DNA from: Phoronis ovalis
Lineage: Eukaryota; Phoronida; Phoronidae
Direction: 5' to 3'
NCBI GenBank assembly: GCA_028565635.1
Contig: JAOXYB010037462.1
Location: 1-13,569, forward strand
Length of the DNA stretch: 13,569 nucleotides
Part shown: positions 1-10,000 of the stretch, in pieces
Position numbering within the stretch: position 1 is the stretch's first letter
Layout of the letters: every line of letters begins with the position of its first letter
Notes under the pieces: model-generated
The model's database searches: none
What the model was told of the DNA's origin: nothing
What the model saw: the letters and a program-made list of their open reading frames with translations, nothing else
Program-made: the position numbers and the translations under genes

Positions 1-16
1 TATATAGGTGATTTAC

Positions 17-70
17 CTTTCCAATAAATGGGCAGTCTTTTTATGGTCAAATTTTTGCCCTGTTTCTGTT
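17..70 (-). CDS. candidate internal exon, minus strand (weak)
   Basis: Read on the minus strand, a pyrimidine-rich tract ending in CTTTCAG (complement of 71-77) is followed by 54 nt and then GGAAAG|GTAAAT, a good splice donor (GT is the complement of 15-16). The exon length is a multiple of three and two of its three frames are open. It could belong to the same transcript as the signal-peptide exon at 2182-2358. However, that exon ends in phase 0, and joining the two directly meets a TGA after seven codons. Either another exon lies between them, or this is a terminal coding exon, or it is a chance match. No protein family is recognisable in so short a piece. Confidence 0.25.
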
Positions 71-199
71 CTGAAAGACCAAGAATATTGAATATAAGCA
101 AGTCCTTGATTTAAATTATAAAGTTATTGTTTAATATAAAATTAACATTTTTGAAACAATCTTTGTTCAAATTATGCCCATAAAGGGTATCAGAGAGCA

Positions 200-490
200 G
201 GAAAAGCATGTAAATATCCCCCTAATCGAGGAACGAACCCTCGATCCCTCCAGCATCCACCCCCACGTTCGACAAATACCAAGCGCTGCGTGAAAAACAA
301 TCCCACTCCTCACTCAAACCCCCAAAAAAAATCCTCCTAAAAATATATTGTTTGGTATCTCTGTTAAGGTATGCTTTACACTATAATGCTTGTAATTGTG
401 CATCTTGTATGAATGAATAATCATGTATCCGACTAAAAAAATGTGCACCCCTCTGTCAGAAAATTCTGAATCCGCCACTGAAAAATAACT
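200..490 (-). repeat. possible tRNA-derived SINE remnant and transposon-like tail
   Basis: The stretch at about 216-295, read on the minus strand, contains GAGGGTTCGTTCC. This resembles a pol III B box and sits roughly 40 bp after a degenerate A-box-like TGGTATTTGTCG, the spacing seen in tRNA-derived SINEs. It is much more GC-rich than its surroundings. At about 450-480 on the plus strand, a TCTGAATCCGCCACTG tail resembles ends common in degraded invertebrate mobile elements. No intact element or target duplication is visible. It lies in the presumed intron between the two minus-strand exon candidates. Confidence 0.35.
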
Positions 491-1020
491 ACCTATTACA
501 ATTAGAATTCTCCCACGGTAGTTACTGTAAATCCGTTCATGTTTTTAATACTTCCAAATACCTAATTTATTATCTGTGAAAACAGTTTATGTGGCAACAC
601 GTCAACCAAGTAGCTGGATAACCGCAAAAATAACATTAGCGTGCATTTGCAACGATGCTGGTTTATATCTATATGTCTCTTTCTCTGTATGTCTGTAAAT
701 CCCCTGTAAATTCAGCGTTGGACACCTCTGCGTGGTGACTTCAGGCTTCTTACTTTTTCATTATTATTTCGTGATAAAAATGACAAGAAAAAACGTGAAA
801 AATTATATTCTTTATCGAATCAAATGCGTACGTTGTGATTTCTTTATACCTATACATGTTGTTCGTAATGGGAATGTATTTGGCAATCATGTAATAATGT
901 TTGGTAACATCATCCCCTGGCATGGCTGTAATTTAATACATAGTACATTAATCTTATTTTACCCTTTGAAACCACGTTAATCCATAATTATACATAACTA
1001 GTCTAACACAAAATAAATAA
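491..1020. other. non-coding, no gene recognised
   Basis: AT-rich sequence with no recognisable protein or RNA gene. The one longer open stretch, at 732-980 (+), begins with GTG rather than ATG and resembles no family. It is most likely part of the intron of the minus-strand gene. Confidence 0.5.
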
Positions 1021-1089
1021 ATGTAACTACAGGTGAGTTATAAATGTAACTAAGGGTGAGTTATAAATGTAACTACAGGTGAGTTGTAA
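1021..1089. repeat. three-copy 23-bp tandem repeat
   Basis: Three consecutive 23-bp units begin at 1021, 1044 and 1067, each reading ATGTAACTA(C/A)(A/G)GGTGAGTT followed by (A/G)TAA. Copies 1 and 2 differ at two positions and copies 1 and 3 at one. Each copy carries a GGTGAGT core that looks like a plus-strand splice donor. No coding role is evident. Confidence 0.85.
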
Positions 1090-2181
1090 GTTACATGTAA
1101 TAGAAACTAAGATAAAAAACTGCAGACAATTTTCTTTTGTACTAGTCGGGATAAATATGGATAATTTGAAATATATTTATTACAGAAAATATTCATAACT
1201 GATATAAAAAAAATGGTTGATAACAGTTTTAATAAATGTTTGGAATCGTTACATATTTATAGTACCTTCTACTGGATGTACAAGAACACGTGTGTGTGGT
1301 TTATATATAGGCATTGCTTGCTAGTCAATTGCTCATTATAATGGGCATTCCTGCGGTTTATTTCATTCATTTTTAAAAGTATATGTATATGTTGTCAAGT
1401 TTATTTTAAGAAAAAGTTATCATTTTCATTTTAATATTTTCCCATTTCACATCCGGACAAGTAAATGAAGGTATCTAATTGTTATTTAATCACACTGGGC
1501 AATTGTCACTCCGTCTGGTTTCACCTTAGACGCGCAATACCATAGAATTCACTGGAAGGAGGTGATGCGTTTTTAAGACAGTGACACAATAATTTACAAG
1601 AAAGAAAACATGTTCTAGAAATTTATGTTGCTAGTGTTTCATGATCTGTATTACCTGGTAGGGATTTGTAGAAACTTTAAAATATAAAATACCAAAACCA
1701 GATCTGAAATTAATCCAAAATACCAGATCTGAAATCAATCTTTTTTTAATAATCTGAGCGGAAGTGGGCTGTAGGTTTCCTGTTCATTATTGTATTTGAG
1801 CCGTGTTTAAAAAGGCTTATTTTTCCGTCATGTTATTTTTACGGAGCGGTATTTAATTTCATTGGTAAATATTTTGTGATTTTGAAATATAATTATACGA
1901 GTGACACGGAACCTCAGGTATGTCGCAATATAGAATTTATCTTGGTATTTTATATTCTGCAAGGCTAGCAAGAACAAAAATGGTACTATACGCACCAGTC
2001 GCATATATCCTATTAACTAGTATACCTGATTTGACATACAAGATGATTTTATCTTATCTATGACGGTCATGTAGCATAAGTTAGCCAAACACGCTATTTC
2101 ATTTCCAACAGTTAGACAGGAAATGCATGTTTTTTAATCAGCCTTAATTCATTTTGTTTACATCATTATATTATATCTTAC
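1090..2181. other. non-coding, probable intron of the minus-strand gene
   Basis: If the donor at 2180-2181 is used, this stretch is intronic on the minus strand. It contains a two-copy direct repeat (CCAGATCTGAAATYAATC at 1698-1715 and 1723-1740, 17 of 18 identical, 25-bp period). No further exon could be supported. Confidence 0.4.
1698..1740. repeat. two-copy 18-bp direct repeat
   Basis: CCAGATCTGAAATTAATC at 1698-1715 recurs at 1723-1740 with a single T-to-C change. The similarity continues into flanking AAAATACC, giving an imperfect tandem with a 25-bp period. It looks like a local slippage duplication. Confidence 0.75.
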
Positions 2182-2358
2182 CTCGTCATCAAGAGAGCTG
2201 ACATTTAAGATTTCATCGTCACTATCATCTAGTTCGCTTTCGTCTACAATATTAGACAAAGTTTTAGTGTGCTTCTTGGCCAGGCAAAATTGACTTCTAC
2301 TCCACACTGCTAATATAAGCATAAACGCTAAATATTTGTAATCTCTTTTTCGTGCCAT
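2182..2358 (-). CDS. first coding exon of a putative secreted protein
   Basis: An ATG at 2358 (minus strand) opens 59 codons that stop exactly at GACGAG|GTAAGA, a near-perfect splice donor (GT is the complement of 2180-2181), giving a phase-0 exon. The peptide begins with a basic n-region (MARKRDYKY), a hydrophobic core (LAFMLILAVW) and a polar c-region ending in FCLA, with likely signal-peptidase cleavage after Ala27. The mature part starts KKHTK and becomes strongly acidic (ESELDDSDDE and SSLDDE). Reading past the donor adds only seven codons before a stop, which supports splicing. The remaining exons lie further left, partly or wholly outside the window. No family is recognised. A secreted peptide precursor with an acidic propiece is one possibility. 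The start context has G at +4 but C at -3. Confidence 0.6.
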
Positions 2359-5089
2359 CTGTTTCGTTAAATCTTGAATTAAATTAAAGTTTCGTATGTT
2401 CTGACCGGCTCTTCACAAGGCATCCATGCATTTACAATGTTTGTTTATCTACCCTCGATTTCCAGTTAAATATTATTAATGTAATAATATTGAAGTTTAT
2501 GGTACTAAGCATAAATGATTTCGGTTATTATTGCGAATAAGTACCCTGGCCAATATATAATAATACTAAATAATAAAGCTCCACAGGATGCCCACTCTTC
2601 TATATACATCCAATGTTATAACATGACAATAATTAAATTTGAATCATGTACATCGTACTCCAATCGTTAAACTAGAATGAATTCTGTGACGATTCCGGAT
2701 TTATCTATTCTTTCAGAATACCTGTAAAAATGAAACTCAATTTTATTAGTGTAAAATATCTCGCATGCATAAGCATAAAAATCATATGCTACAACAATTT
2801 TTTTAGCAACTCGGTTATTCCGTAAAAACATAAATGGTGGGCAGAACACCGATATGATAATTATCTTCAAAACTGTTGTATTGCAACTGTGGATGATACA
2901 ACAATGTCTCTCCACACTTCACACTATGGTGTATATTCCATTTAGATTCGGGATAAAATACTCCTGCGAAAACATCAGCCAAAGAGGAAAAGAGCCAATT
3001 AAAGTGCAGATCTTTGTCTTAGAAAAATGCAAAACCTGTATTATCCTCATATAACCATGTCTGAATACCTTTACTATTCATGCTGCTCAACACAGGCAAA
3101 ATAAACTATGGCATAGGGTCTGCGTGTAATCATGAACTGACATTTCGTTTTAAGTGACTGCAATGTTCTGCGAATGGCGCCAATGTGTTTTATTATTATT
3201 TTCCTAATCCACGTCTTACAGTAATCATGTTTTATAAATGCTGGCTACTGAACGCAAATATGTCATAAGTTTATATCCTATGTTAAATTATTGCCAAAAC
3301 AAACTGTACATATATGCAACTAAAGTAGCTGATAATTTAGGATCTTTTTTGGCTATCTGGCAAGTCTCTACTCCACATACAGTGTACTTAGCTATTGTAT
3401 AAAAGAATGTTTAGAGTACATAGAAAGTATACACAGCAATGGAATTATATTCAGAAGCAAGTAAGGTTTACTAAATACACATATAAAGTTTACCTTTTTA
3501 ATGCAAATTACACACTTATGTCACGCAGGTGTTGGAATACATACAGAGTACGGAACGTGCCAAAAGTTACAACTCAGCTAAAGAAACGATACCTGTCGTA
3601 AAATTGTTATTTACCGCCGTAAAATTCCTTCCGTCGGCACTTCTATACGTATAGCGGGTGAACTAACTTTACTCAGAATTACAGTTGAAGATGAATAGCG
3701 CCTAACAAATGGAGCAAATACCAATCTACATCAAATATGTACATTTGTAGTTCATGTTTATTAAGATTTTATTTGTTATTTTATAAAGGAGACATTGTGC
3801 CTGTAGGATGGCAATTTATCTCCTGTTGATCTACTGCGTTACCTACTGTAAAGTTTATAATTAACAATTGAAATCTGCATACCAGTATTGTATGCTGTCA
3901 ACAACATTTTCCAATTCAAGCCTATACTATATATGCGCTATGGTTTATTAGAGATATTTGTGTATTACGTTTAATGGATTAAAAGTCATGTACCACAAGC
4001 TGCATATCTGCAATACGGATTAAACATGGACACAATTAATGTCCATTTTTTTCTTCTAAAAATAACTTTATGTTACTTAGTATATAATTAGTAACAGCAG
4101 AGCCAGATATTTAGTTCGCAATACTAATTTTTATATAATAGTAAACTGTACCTACCAGAAGTGAGTATGAAACTATTCCTGTAAAGTACGCCTATAATAA
4201 AATCACGTAATCGACAACAGAAATTGTGTGCTGTATCTCTGTTTGAGGTTTCCCTTAAATATTAATATCTCTGATGCGTAGTATAATTATACGCTATGTA
4301 TGTCATCCACACCAGACAGTTTCATTTTTTTCCAATTCCTATTTCAAATTAAACAGTGACCAAAGTTGCCTCCATAATATAAGAACGTCTCATTTTAATC
4401 CCTATTCAAAACCAAGCATTTTAACATACACAACGAACATACACAACGTACCTGGAATAACAGTGACTGTACAATATTCGCATTACATTTATTGATAAAC
4501 GATGTTCTGACTTTAATTATGATGTTAAGACAAGCACCTTGAAGTCGACAGGAACCGCACTCAGTCCCATGTACCGTTATCCCTTGCATGCGCTAGAATA
4601 ATAACATACCTATGTACAACAGAAATGGAGGTGTTATGTTATTTTATTGTTTTCTTATCTACCGCTGTATATGCCGTATCTCGCGGATCTAAAATTTTCT
4701 TTTATAGTATCTATAGTAGAGTGTTTACCTAGATCTACTTCAACGCCGGTTAAGTTCCCGGGTTAAACAAAAGGTACATGTACTTGAAATCCGTTTATGC
4801 TGATGTGTCAATTGATATGTGAAAGCATATTTTACCACAATTTATTTGCCCCACGGAATACAGCCCACTTCCAACGCGCATGCACAGCTCCACCCATCGT
4901 TAATAAAAGGAGTCTACGGGTTTTGGCACTTTTATATACCAAGCAATCTACCCAAAAAAAAGAAGTAGAAATTTTGGTATTTTAGTATCACCAAGTTTAT
5001 TAAAGTATCCATGTATACATGTTCAATGCTGTACTTTAGGTTGATGCTAATTACTGGTCTAAGAAATTTTAAGGAAATTTTCTCTAGAT
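2359..5089. other. long intergenic region, no gene recognised
   Basis: About 2.7 kb of AT-rich DNA. Short open stretches on both strands (for example 2854-3054 +, 4274-4495 + and 4395-4589 -) show no family resemblance, and I could not support flanking splice signals for them. A small direct repeat, ACATACACAACG at 4424 and 4437, is the only local structure noted. The part next to 2358 should contain the promoter or 5' UTR of the minus-strand gene, but no clear TATA element was identified. Confidence 0.5.
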
Positions 5090-5099
5090 AGGAATTTCC
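5090..5099 (+). promoter_or_regulatory. Rel/NF-kB-like site
   Basis: AGGAATTTCC fits the Rel-type consensus HGGARNYYCC exactly. It lies about 600 bp before the GAAA-box array and about 2 kb before the SecA-like start codon. A 10-bp degenerate site is expected by chance every few kb in AT-rich DNA, so the call depends on its neighbours. Confidence 0.3.
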
Positions 5100-5686
5100 T
5101 ACGTATCACAGTGGGAAACTCAGATGGTATTTTACCCCTGGATTTTAAAGATAAAGACATGGTCTTAAATGAAATTTAAAATGTTAGGCATGGAGTTTAA
5201 TTTTTTTTAGAAGAATTGACAAATAGCAGTGCTAACAAAAGGTTCAACTGATCCCTGGGAAGCTCAGACTCAGATCCACAAGTACGCGACGCCACCTACG
5301 GGATGAAAACTATTATCTAGCAAGAACTTCGTTATTAGCAATACGAAATAAGTTAACTACTTTAATGCAAGCTATTTTTAATCAACAGTAAATAAAAGGT
5401 AAATTGGACTTTGTTAATGCAGTCATGGAAAAATATCACGCATTGCCATGATGATTTAATCTCGCTGTTTGATAAGGCAAACGTATCAGAGTTCGACTGT
5501 TGCGGTGACCTGAGGCGGTGGTTGTTTCCATCAGCTGTCCTGACCAGTTACATTCTCTCGATATACTAAAATAATAGAAAAACTGAAAGTATAATTTAAC
5601 AAGTATAGTGTTCAGGTTAGTATATACGTCACTTAAGAAATAATTTTGTATCTGATTTATATATTTTTCTGATTGTTTGAAAAGGT

Positions 5687-5708
5687 GAAACCGAAACCGA
5701 AACCGAAA
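5687..5708 (+). promoter_or_regulatory. IRF/ISRE-type element, four GAAA boxes
   Basis: The 22 bp are a perfect (GAAACC)3 followed by GAAA: four GAAA boxes at exact 6-bp spacing. IRF-family proteins bind GAAANNGAAA pairs, and tandem arrays like this are the strongest natural and synthetic ISREs. A further GAAA starts at 5679, out of the 6-bp register. The element lies about 1.36 kb upstream of the SecA-like ATG, on the same strand, and about 1.05 kb before the candidate 5'-UTR splice acceptor. This fits a promoter serving a leader exon. Induction by IRF signalling is inference. Confidence 0.6.
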
Positions 5709-5730
5709 GAATCCTCAAGAACGACTTGCT

Positions 5731-5750
5731 CGTGACGTTGATTCATCACG
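5731..5750 (+). promoter_or_regulatory. CRE/AP-1-like block
   Basis: A CRE-like TGACGT half (read within CGTGACGTTG) is followed directly by TGATTCATCA, which resembles an AP-1 or bZIP site. The whole 20 bp is bounded by inverted CGTGA and TCACG arms. It begins 23 bp after the GAAA-box array. bZIP and IRF sites are neighbours in known innate-immune enhancers, which makes the pair more suggestive than either alone. Confidence 0.35.
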
Positions 5751-6740
5751 CCTCTTCCTTATGAATCTTAGTTCAGAAGCTGCATAAACGAAATGTCCGA
5801 GAAGTATACACCTTGTCAGAAATATACTTATAGGTGCTTTGCTGAAATTACATGCATCAGTTTTACGATGCACATCAAAATTGTGTAGTGGAACATGCGC
5901 TGTAGTATATTACATGCAAACACGTTTCAAGGTTTAAAAGTACTGGTTTAAAGTAGAGATTGAAAGAAATGTGGCGTAATGTCAGTTATACTGTGCGAAC
6001 CAGAAAAGATAATAGGAAGTTACGTTGATTTTATACAATCGTAAATAGTCGTTTAAATATATCAGCGAAAATAACTTATACTATTTCAGAACTATTTGTG
6101 GTATACCATTACCAACTGAGTGTACTTATACCCGCCAGGAGTCTCTACAGTCATATTATATCGTACTCTGCAACAGACGGCTGTACCTAACTACCACGTT
6201 TGCAAAGTAAGGAATTGAAATCTCGACTATCTGAATACTTGACTACTTTTATTTTTTCGTAAATTTGCTAATGCTAGTGTGAAATGTACATTTTTAAAAA
6301 CTTGTTATTGATACATGCCTAACACCCATTTTCGGATCCCTTCATACGGTATGAATAAAAAATCATAAGATTTTGATGTTTATTATTATTTTTAAACTTT
6401 TGAGTCTATTTCATTAGATCTTTCTAGTGATTGGATGTGAAGTGTAGGCATGAAGCAATGAGACAGCAGGGAAGGGAAATCTTCGGTTTATTAAAGGCTA
6501 TATCATAATGACCAAGTCTAAAGGTACTGATCATATTGTCAGCCATAATGTTATCTCATAGATAAAAGCTACCAACAGCATCACGGCCGTCATACTTGTT
6601 ATCTTCGTAAACGTAGAACACAGTATTTGATTGATTATGAAATAAGATCACATAAGTACATTATTACCTTTAGCAAAAGTTTCATATATTTCATAACAAT
6701 TATAAAGTAATATAATGCCATTATTTTATTAATTTTTGTT
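5751..6740 (+). other. presumed leader exon and 5'-UTR intron of the SecA-like gene
   Basis: No long open frame is present. The transcription start is probably a short distance after the regulatory block near 5690-5750, but no TATA box is clear. The best donor seen is GCAAA|GTAAGG, with GT at 6207-6208. Paired with the acceptor at 6760, it would give a 554-bp intron. Other donors, such as CAAG|GTTTAA near 5930, are also possible. Exon boundaries here are inference. Confidence 0.3.
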
Positions 6741-6760
6741 TTGTTTTTCTTTTTCATTAG
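6741..6760 (+). promoter_or_regulatory. candidate 3' splice acceptor in the leader
   Basis: A long T/C-rich tract (about 6732-6757, including TTTTTCTTTTTCATTAG) ends with AG at 6759-6760. It is preceded by the branch-point-like TTATTAAT. This is the strongest acceptor seen upstream of the SecA-like start and would join a leader exon to the ORF-bearing exon. Confidence 0.45.
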
Positions 6761-6814
6761 GTACCTTCACAGAGCAGCTTAGTTTATTTGAGCACTGTAT
6801 AAGTATATAGATAT

Positions 6815-6889
6815 ATGGGTAGATACTTTTATAGTCTTTGTTTGTTACTGGTACAAATTAAATTAAATTTGCGTGTAAAAATGAAGTAA
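6815..6889 (+). other. upstream ORF in the presumed 5' UTR
   Basis: An ATG at 6815 opens 24 codons ending at TAA 6887-6889. A second minimal uORF (ATG TAA) sits at 7021-7026, 24 bp before the main start. If the leader is transcribed as proposed, these could reduce or condition translation of the main ORF. The ATG contexts are unremarkable, and no conserved peptide is recognised. Confidence 0.3.
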
Positions 6890-7050
6890 CAACAATTTAT
6901 TATATACATAGTTGTAAAACTGATAATTTATAAAGACTTCTTTATAAGATTTAAGAGATTAATTTATAGATTTTTAAATATTCAAAAACTCCAGTGCTAT
7001 AAGTTTAAGCTTTATATAATATGTAATCATTGAATGTCGCATTCAACAAA

Positions 7051-10000
7051 ATGGCTGAATATGCTGGAGGACATGTAGGTATCACCTCGGTATGTCATGA
7101 GCAGGGCACTGATGTGCTACTGGCAACTTTTCTTCAAAACGAAGAATGGATGGAACAGATGTATGAGCAAGATCCGTTTGCTTTTGACGACATGCTTGAT
7201 AGAACATTAGCAGGTTTAAAGTCCGAAAATTTTGATCCAAAAGAGATAGTTGTAAATTTGACTAGCAGCGGTATATGGGGACGTGTAAAAGCTAAAGAAT
7301 TGTGTGAATATATAGGAAAATCTAAATCGCCCTCAAAACTTAAACAGCATACTTTACATTTAATTTTCACAAATAGAATTCAACCCGAAACAGAAATAGA
7401 AAGTTCAAATTCTCTTTTAGTATTGCTGCTAACAAATATTTCCTGTGAAAAATTATTTCAAACGTTAAACACATTTGTTTCCAATGAATCCGAAAAAACA
7501 CTCTCGGCTATCCTTGATGAAATAAAGAAATGCGATGGCATAAGTAGCGAAATGTGTAAAAACGTAAGGGATATTGTGCAAAAAGACCGTCACTATGTCG
7601 ATTCAACCTTTGACTACAACAGACAAAAAGTCACACAATACTCGCGAAGGCGCTTAAAGTATAACAGTTCTAGGAGAGATAATGAATATAAACATGTTGA
7701 TAGTTTTTCCAATGTTAAGCTGCTTCTAAAGAACCCTAGTGAAAATCTTTCTGGTCTTGCTCGACTCCTATCCGAACTATGCAATGCAGTTTACGAAACG
7801 CAGAAGTACCGACCAAGAGTGACTCAGAAGGTAAGTTGGTGTTTATTTGTATTATCAGAGGGCAAGGGTCAATTACTGGAAGTCAAAACTGGAGAAGGTA
7901 AGTCGTGCATTGTCGCAATGCTTGCTGCTACACTAGCTTTGAGCATGAAAAAGGTAGACGTACTGACTAGTTCCAGTGTTTTAGCTAAAAGAGACGCCAG
8001 AGAATGGGAACCATTTTATTCACGTTTTGATATTACTGTTGACCATAACGATTATGGTATGGACGATGAAGAAAGTTTAAAGAGGTGCTATGAATGCAGT
8101 GTTGTGTATGGAACCGTTCATGATTTTACAGGAGATGTACTTCGTCAAGAATTTAGCTATAATCATTTGAGAGGAACGCGTGGTTTTGACGTAGCAATTG
8201 TTGACGAAGTGGACATGCTACTCATTGATGAATGCATTAACTGCACCTATCTTTCTAGTAATGCAATTGGCATGCACCATTTGGAACCCGTTTTAAGTGT
8301 AATATGGGGTACAATTAGCCAGTATAATGCCGCTTTTACCCCTGATGGCAAGCAATTCATAGTATGCAGACCACAAGCGTTTTATGAGACTGTATTCCAA
8401 AGTTTGAATGTCGAACTTTCGAATAGAGGCATCATTTTAGACATGGCCGCGAGCACAGGAACAATATCCTCGTGTCTTCGCGAGTTTATAATTAACAATG
8501 ATTTGGAAAGGTGCAAGCAGGGCTTAAATAGCGTCAATATTGAAGGTGTGTTGACATTTTTAACGGTACTCAACGTTTTTATTGAGCAACAAGGCAATGT
8601 AGGTTGCACATTTCGGCCCTACGTTCTGAAAGGAAATTTGATTGTTCAGGCAGACGAGACTTTCAAAGGATCAACTCCGATTCTTGTTCTTGATAGTGGA
8701 TATTGTTGCTATCTATATGAGGATATAGAATTTGTAAAGATTGCCCTTTATGAAAAAATTAAACTGCAGCTAAATATGAACTCTAATTCGAATTCGAAAG
8801 ATAAAATCGACGTTCCTCAATTTCTTTCATTGTATGTAAATAAAAGATTACTTGTCTGGATCGAGAAAGCTTTTGATGCAATTCAAATGCAAGAAGGGCG
8901 GGAATACGTATTAAAAGATGGAGAGGTTGTTCCAATTGATTATGCTTCCACAGGTGTGACTCAGGAAAGTACGCATTGGTCTGACGGATTGCATCAATTC
9001 TTAGAAATGAAACATTGCCTAAAGGTAAAACATATGAGTGAATGTACCAATTTCATGTCATATTACACCTTTTTGAGAAGATATGATGGTCGCATCTTTG
9101 GCGCTTCAGGCACCCTTGGGTCAGAATGTGACCAAACGTTTGTAAAACAACACTTTAAATTAAAACTGTGTCATTTACCAACTGCTAAAACATGTAAATT
9201 ATTCGAATACGTGCCACTTATTGCTAACGGAATAGGAGAATGGCACATAGAGATCATTAAGTCCTTGCAAGCAAACTTGAGCAAAACGGAATTTTCCTTG
9301 GGCCGAGCTGCATTAGTTATATGTGAAGATGTTAACACTGCGAAACAGTTAAAAGCAGCAATCAAAACACAGGTAAGTTGTGCCAAGCATGTAGAACTCT
9401 ATACTCGAAGTGATAGAGAGGATGAAATACATGCAATTGGGAGAATATTTCGTCCAGGCGATGTATTAGTAGCAACCAACCTTGCAGGCCGGGGAACGGA
9501 TATTAAAGTAAGTAATGACGTTAACGCTAGTGGCGGTTTGTTCGTATTGCTTACGTTTTTGGCTAAGAACGATCGTGTAGAAAGGCAAGCTTTCGGACGT
9601 TCCGCGAGACAAGGTAACTGTGGTTCAGCCCAGATAATTGTTAACTCTAAAACTCTGGATGAGTATCACCAAAGTAACCATGGCAAGATGCACCTGATAA
9701 AAACTATCAGAACAAAAGTTGAAGAACGGAGACTTTTTCATTTAGAAACCAGTTGGTTTGCCTATATTCGTTTGAGAGATGAATTGTTCCAATCTTACTG
9801 TAAATTAAAGACAGATGTACATGAAGCTCCTCACAGAAATGAAATCTCAAGAGATGCTGCCGTGAAATCTCTAAATGAGTATTTTGCTTTGTGGTTGAGT
9901 GAAAATAAAGAAGGTATAACGCTTGACAATGAAAGTCGGATTTTAGAAAAATTTTCCACTGACTTCACACGCGCGAAACAAAGAGTCATATCTGGAGTTT

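Noticed and set aside
200-300. Functional tRNA gene on the minus strand
   Set aside because: A- and B-box-like sequences are present, but I could not form a proper acceptor stem or anticodon arm. A degraded SINE explains it better.
732-980. 82-codon open stretch on the plus strand
   Set aside because: It begins with GTG, has no family resemblance and opposes the probable minus-strand gene, so it is consistent with chance in AT-rich DNA.
4395-4589. 64-codon Cys-containing open stretch on the minus strand
   Set aside because: It has no signal peptide, no regular cysteine spacing and no family match. It overlaps an equally unsupported plus-strand stretch.
7030-7050. Start of the large ORF at TTG 7030
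   Set aside because: This start adds seven codons but depends on a TTG initiator, which is unlikely in a nuclear eukaryotic gene. ATG 7051 has A at -3 and G at +4.
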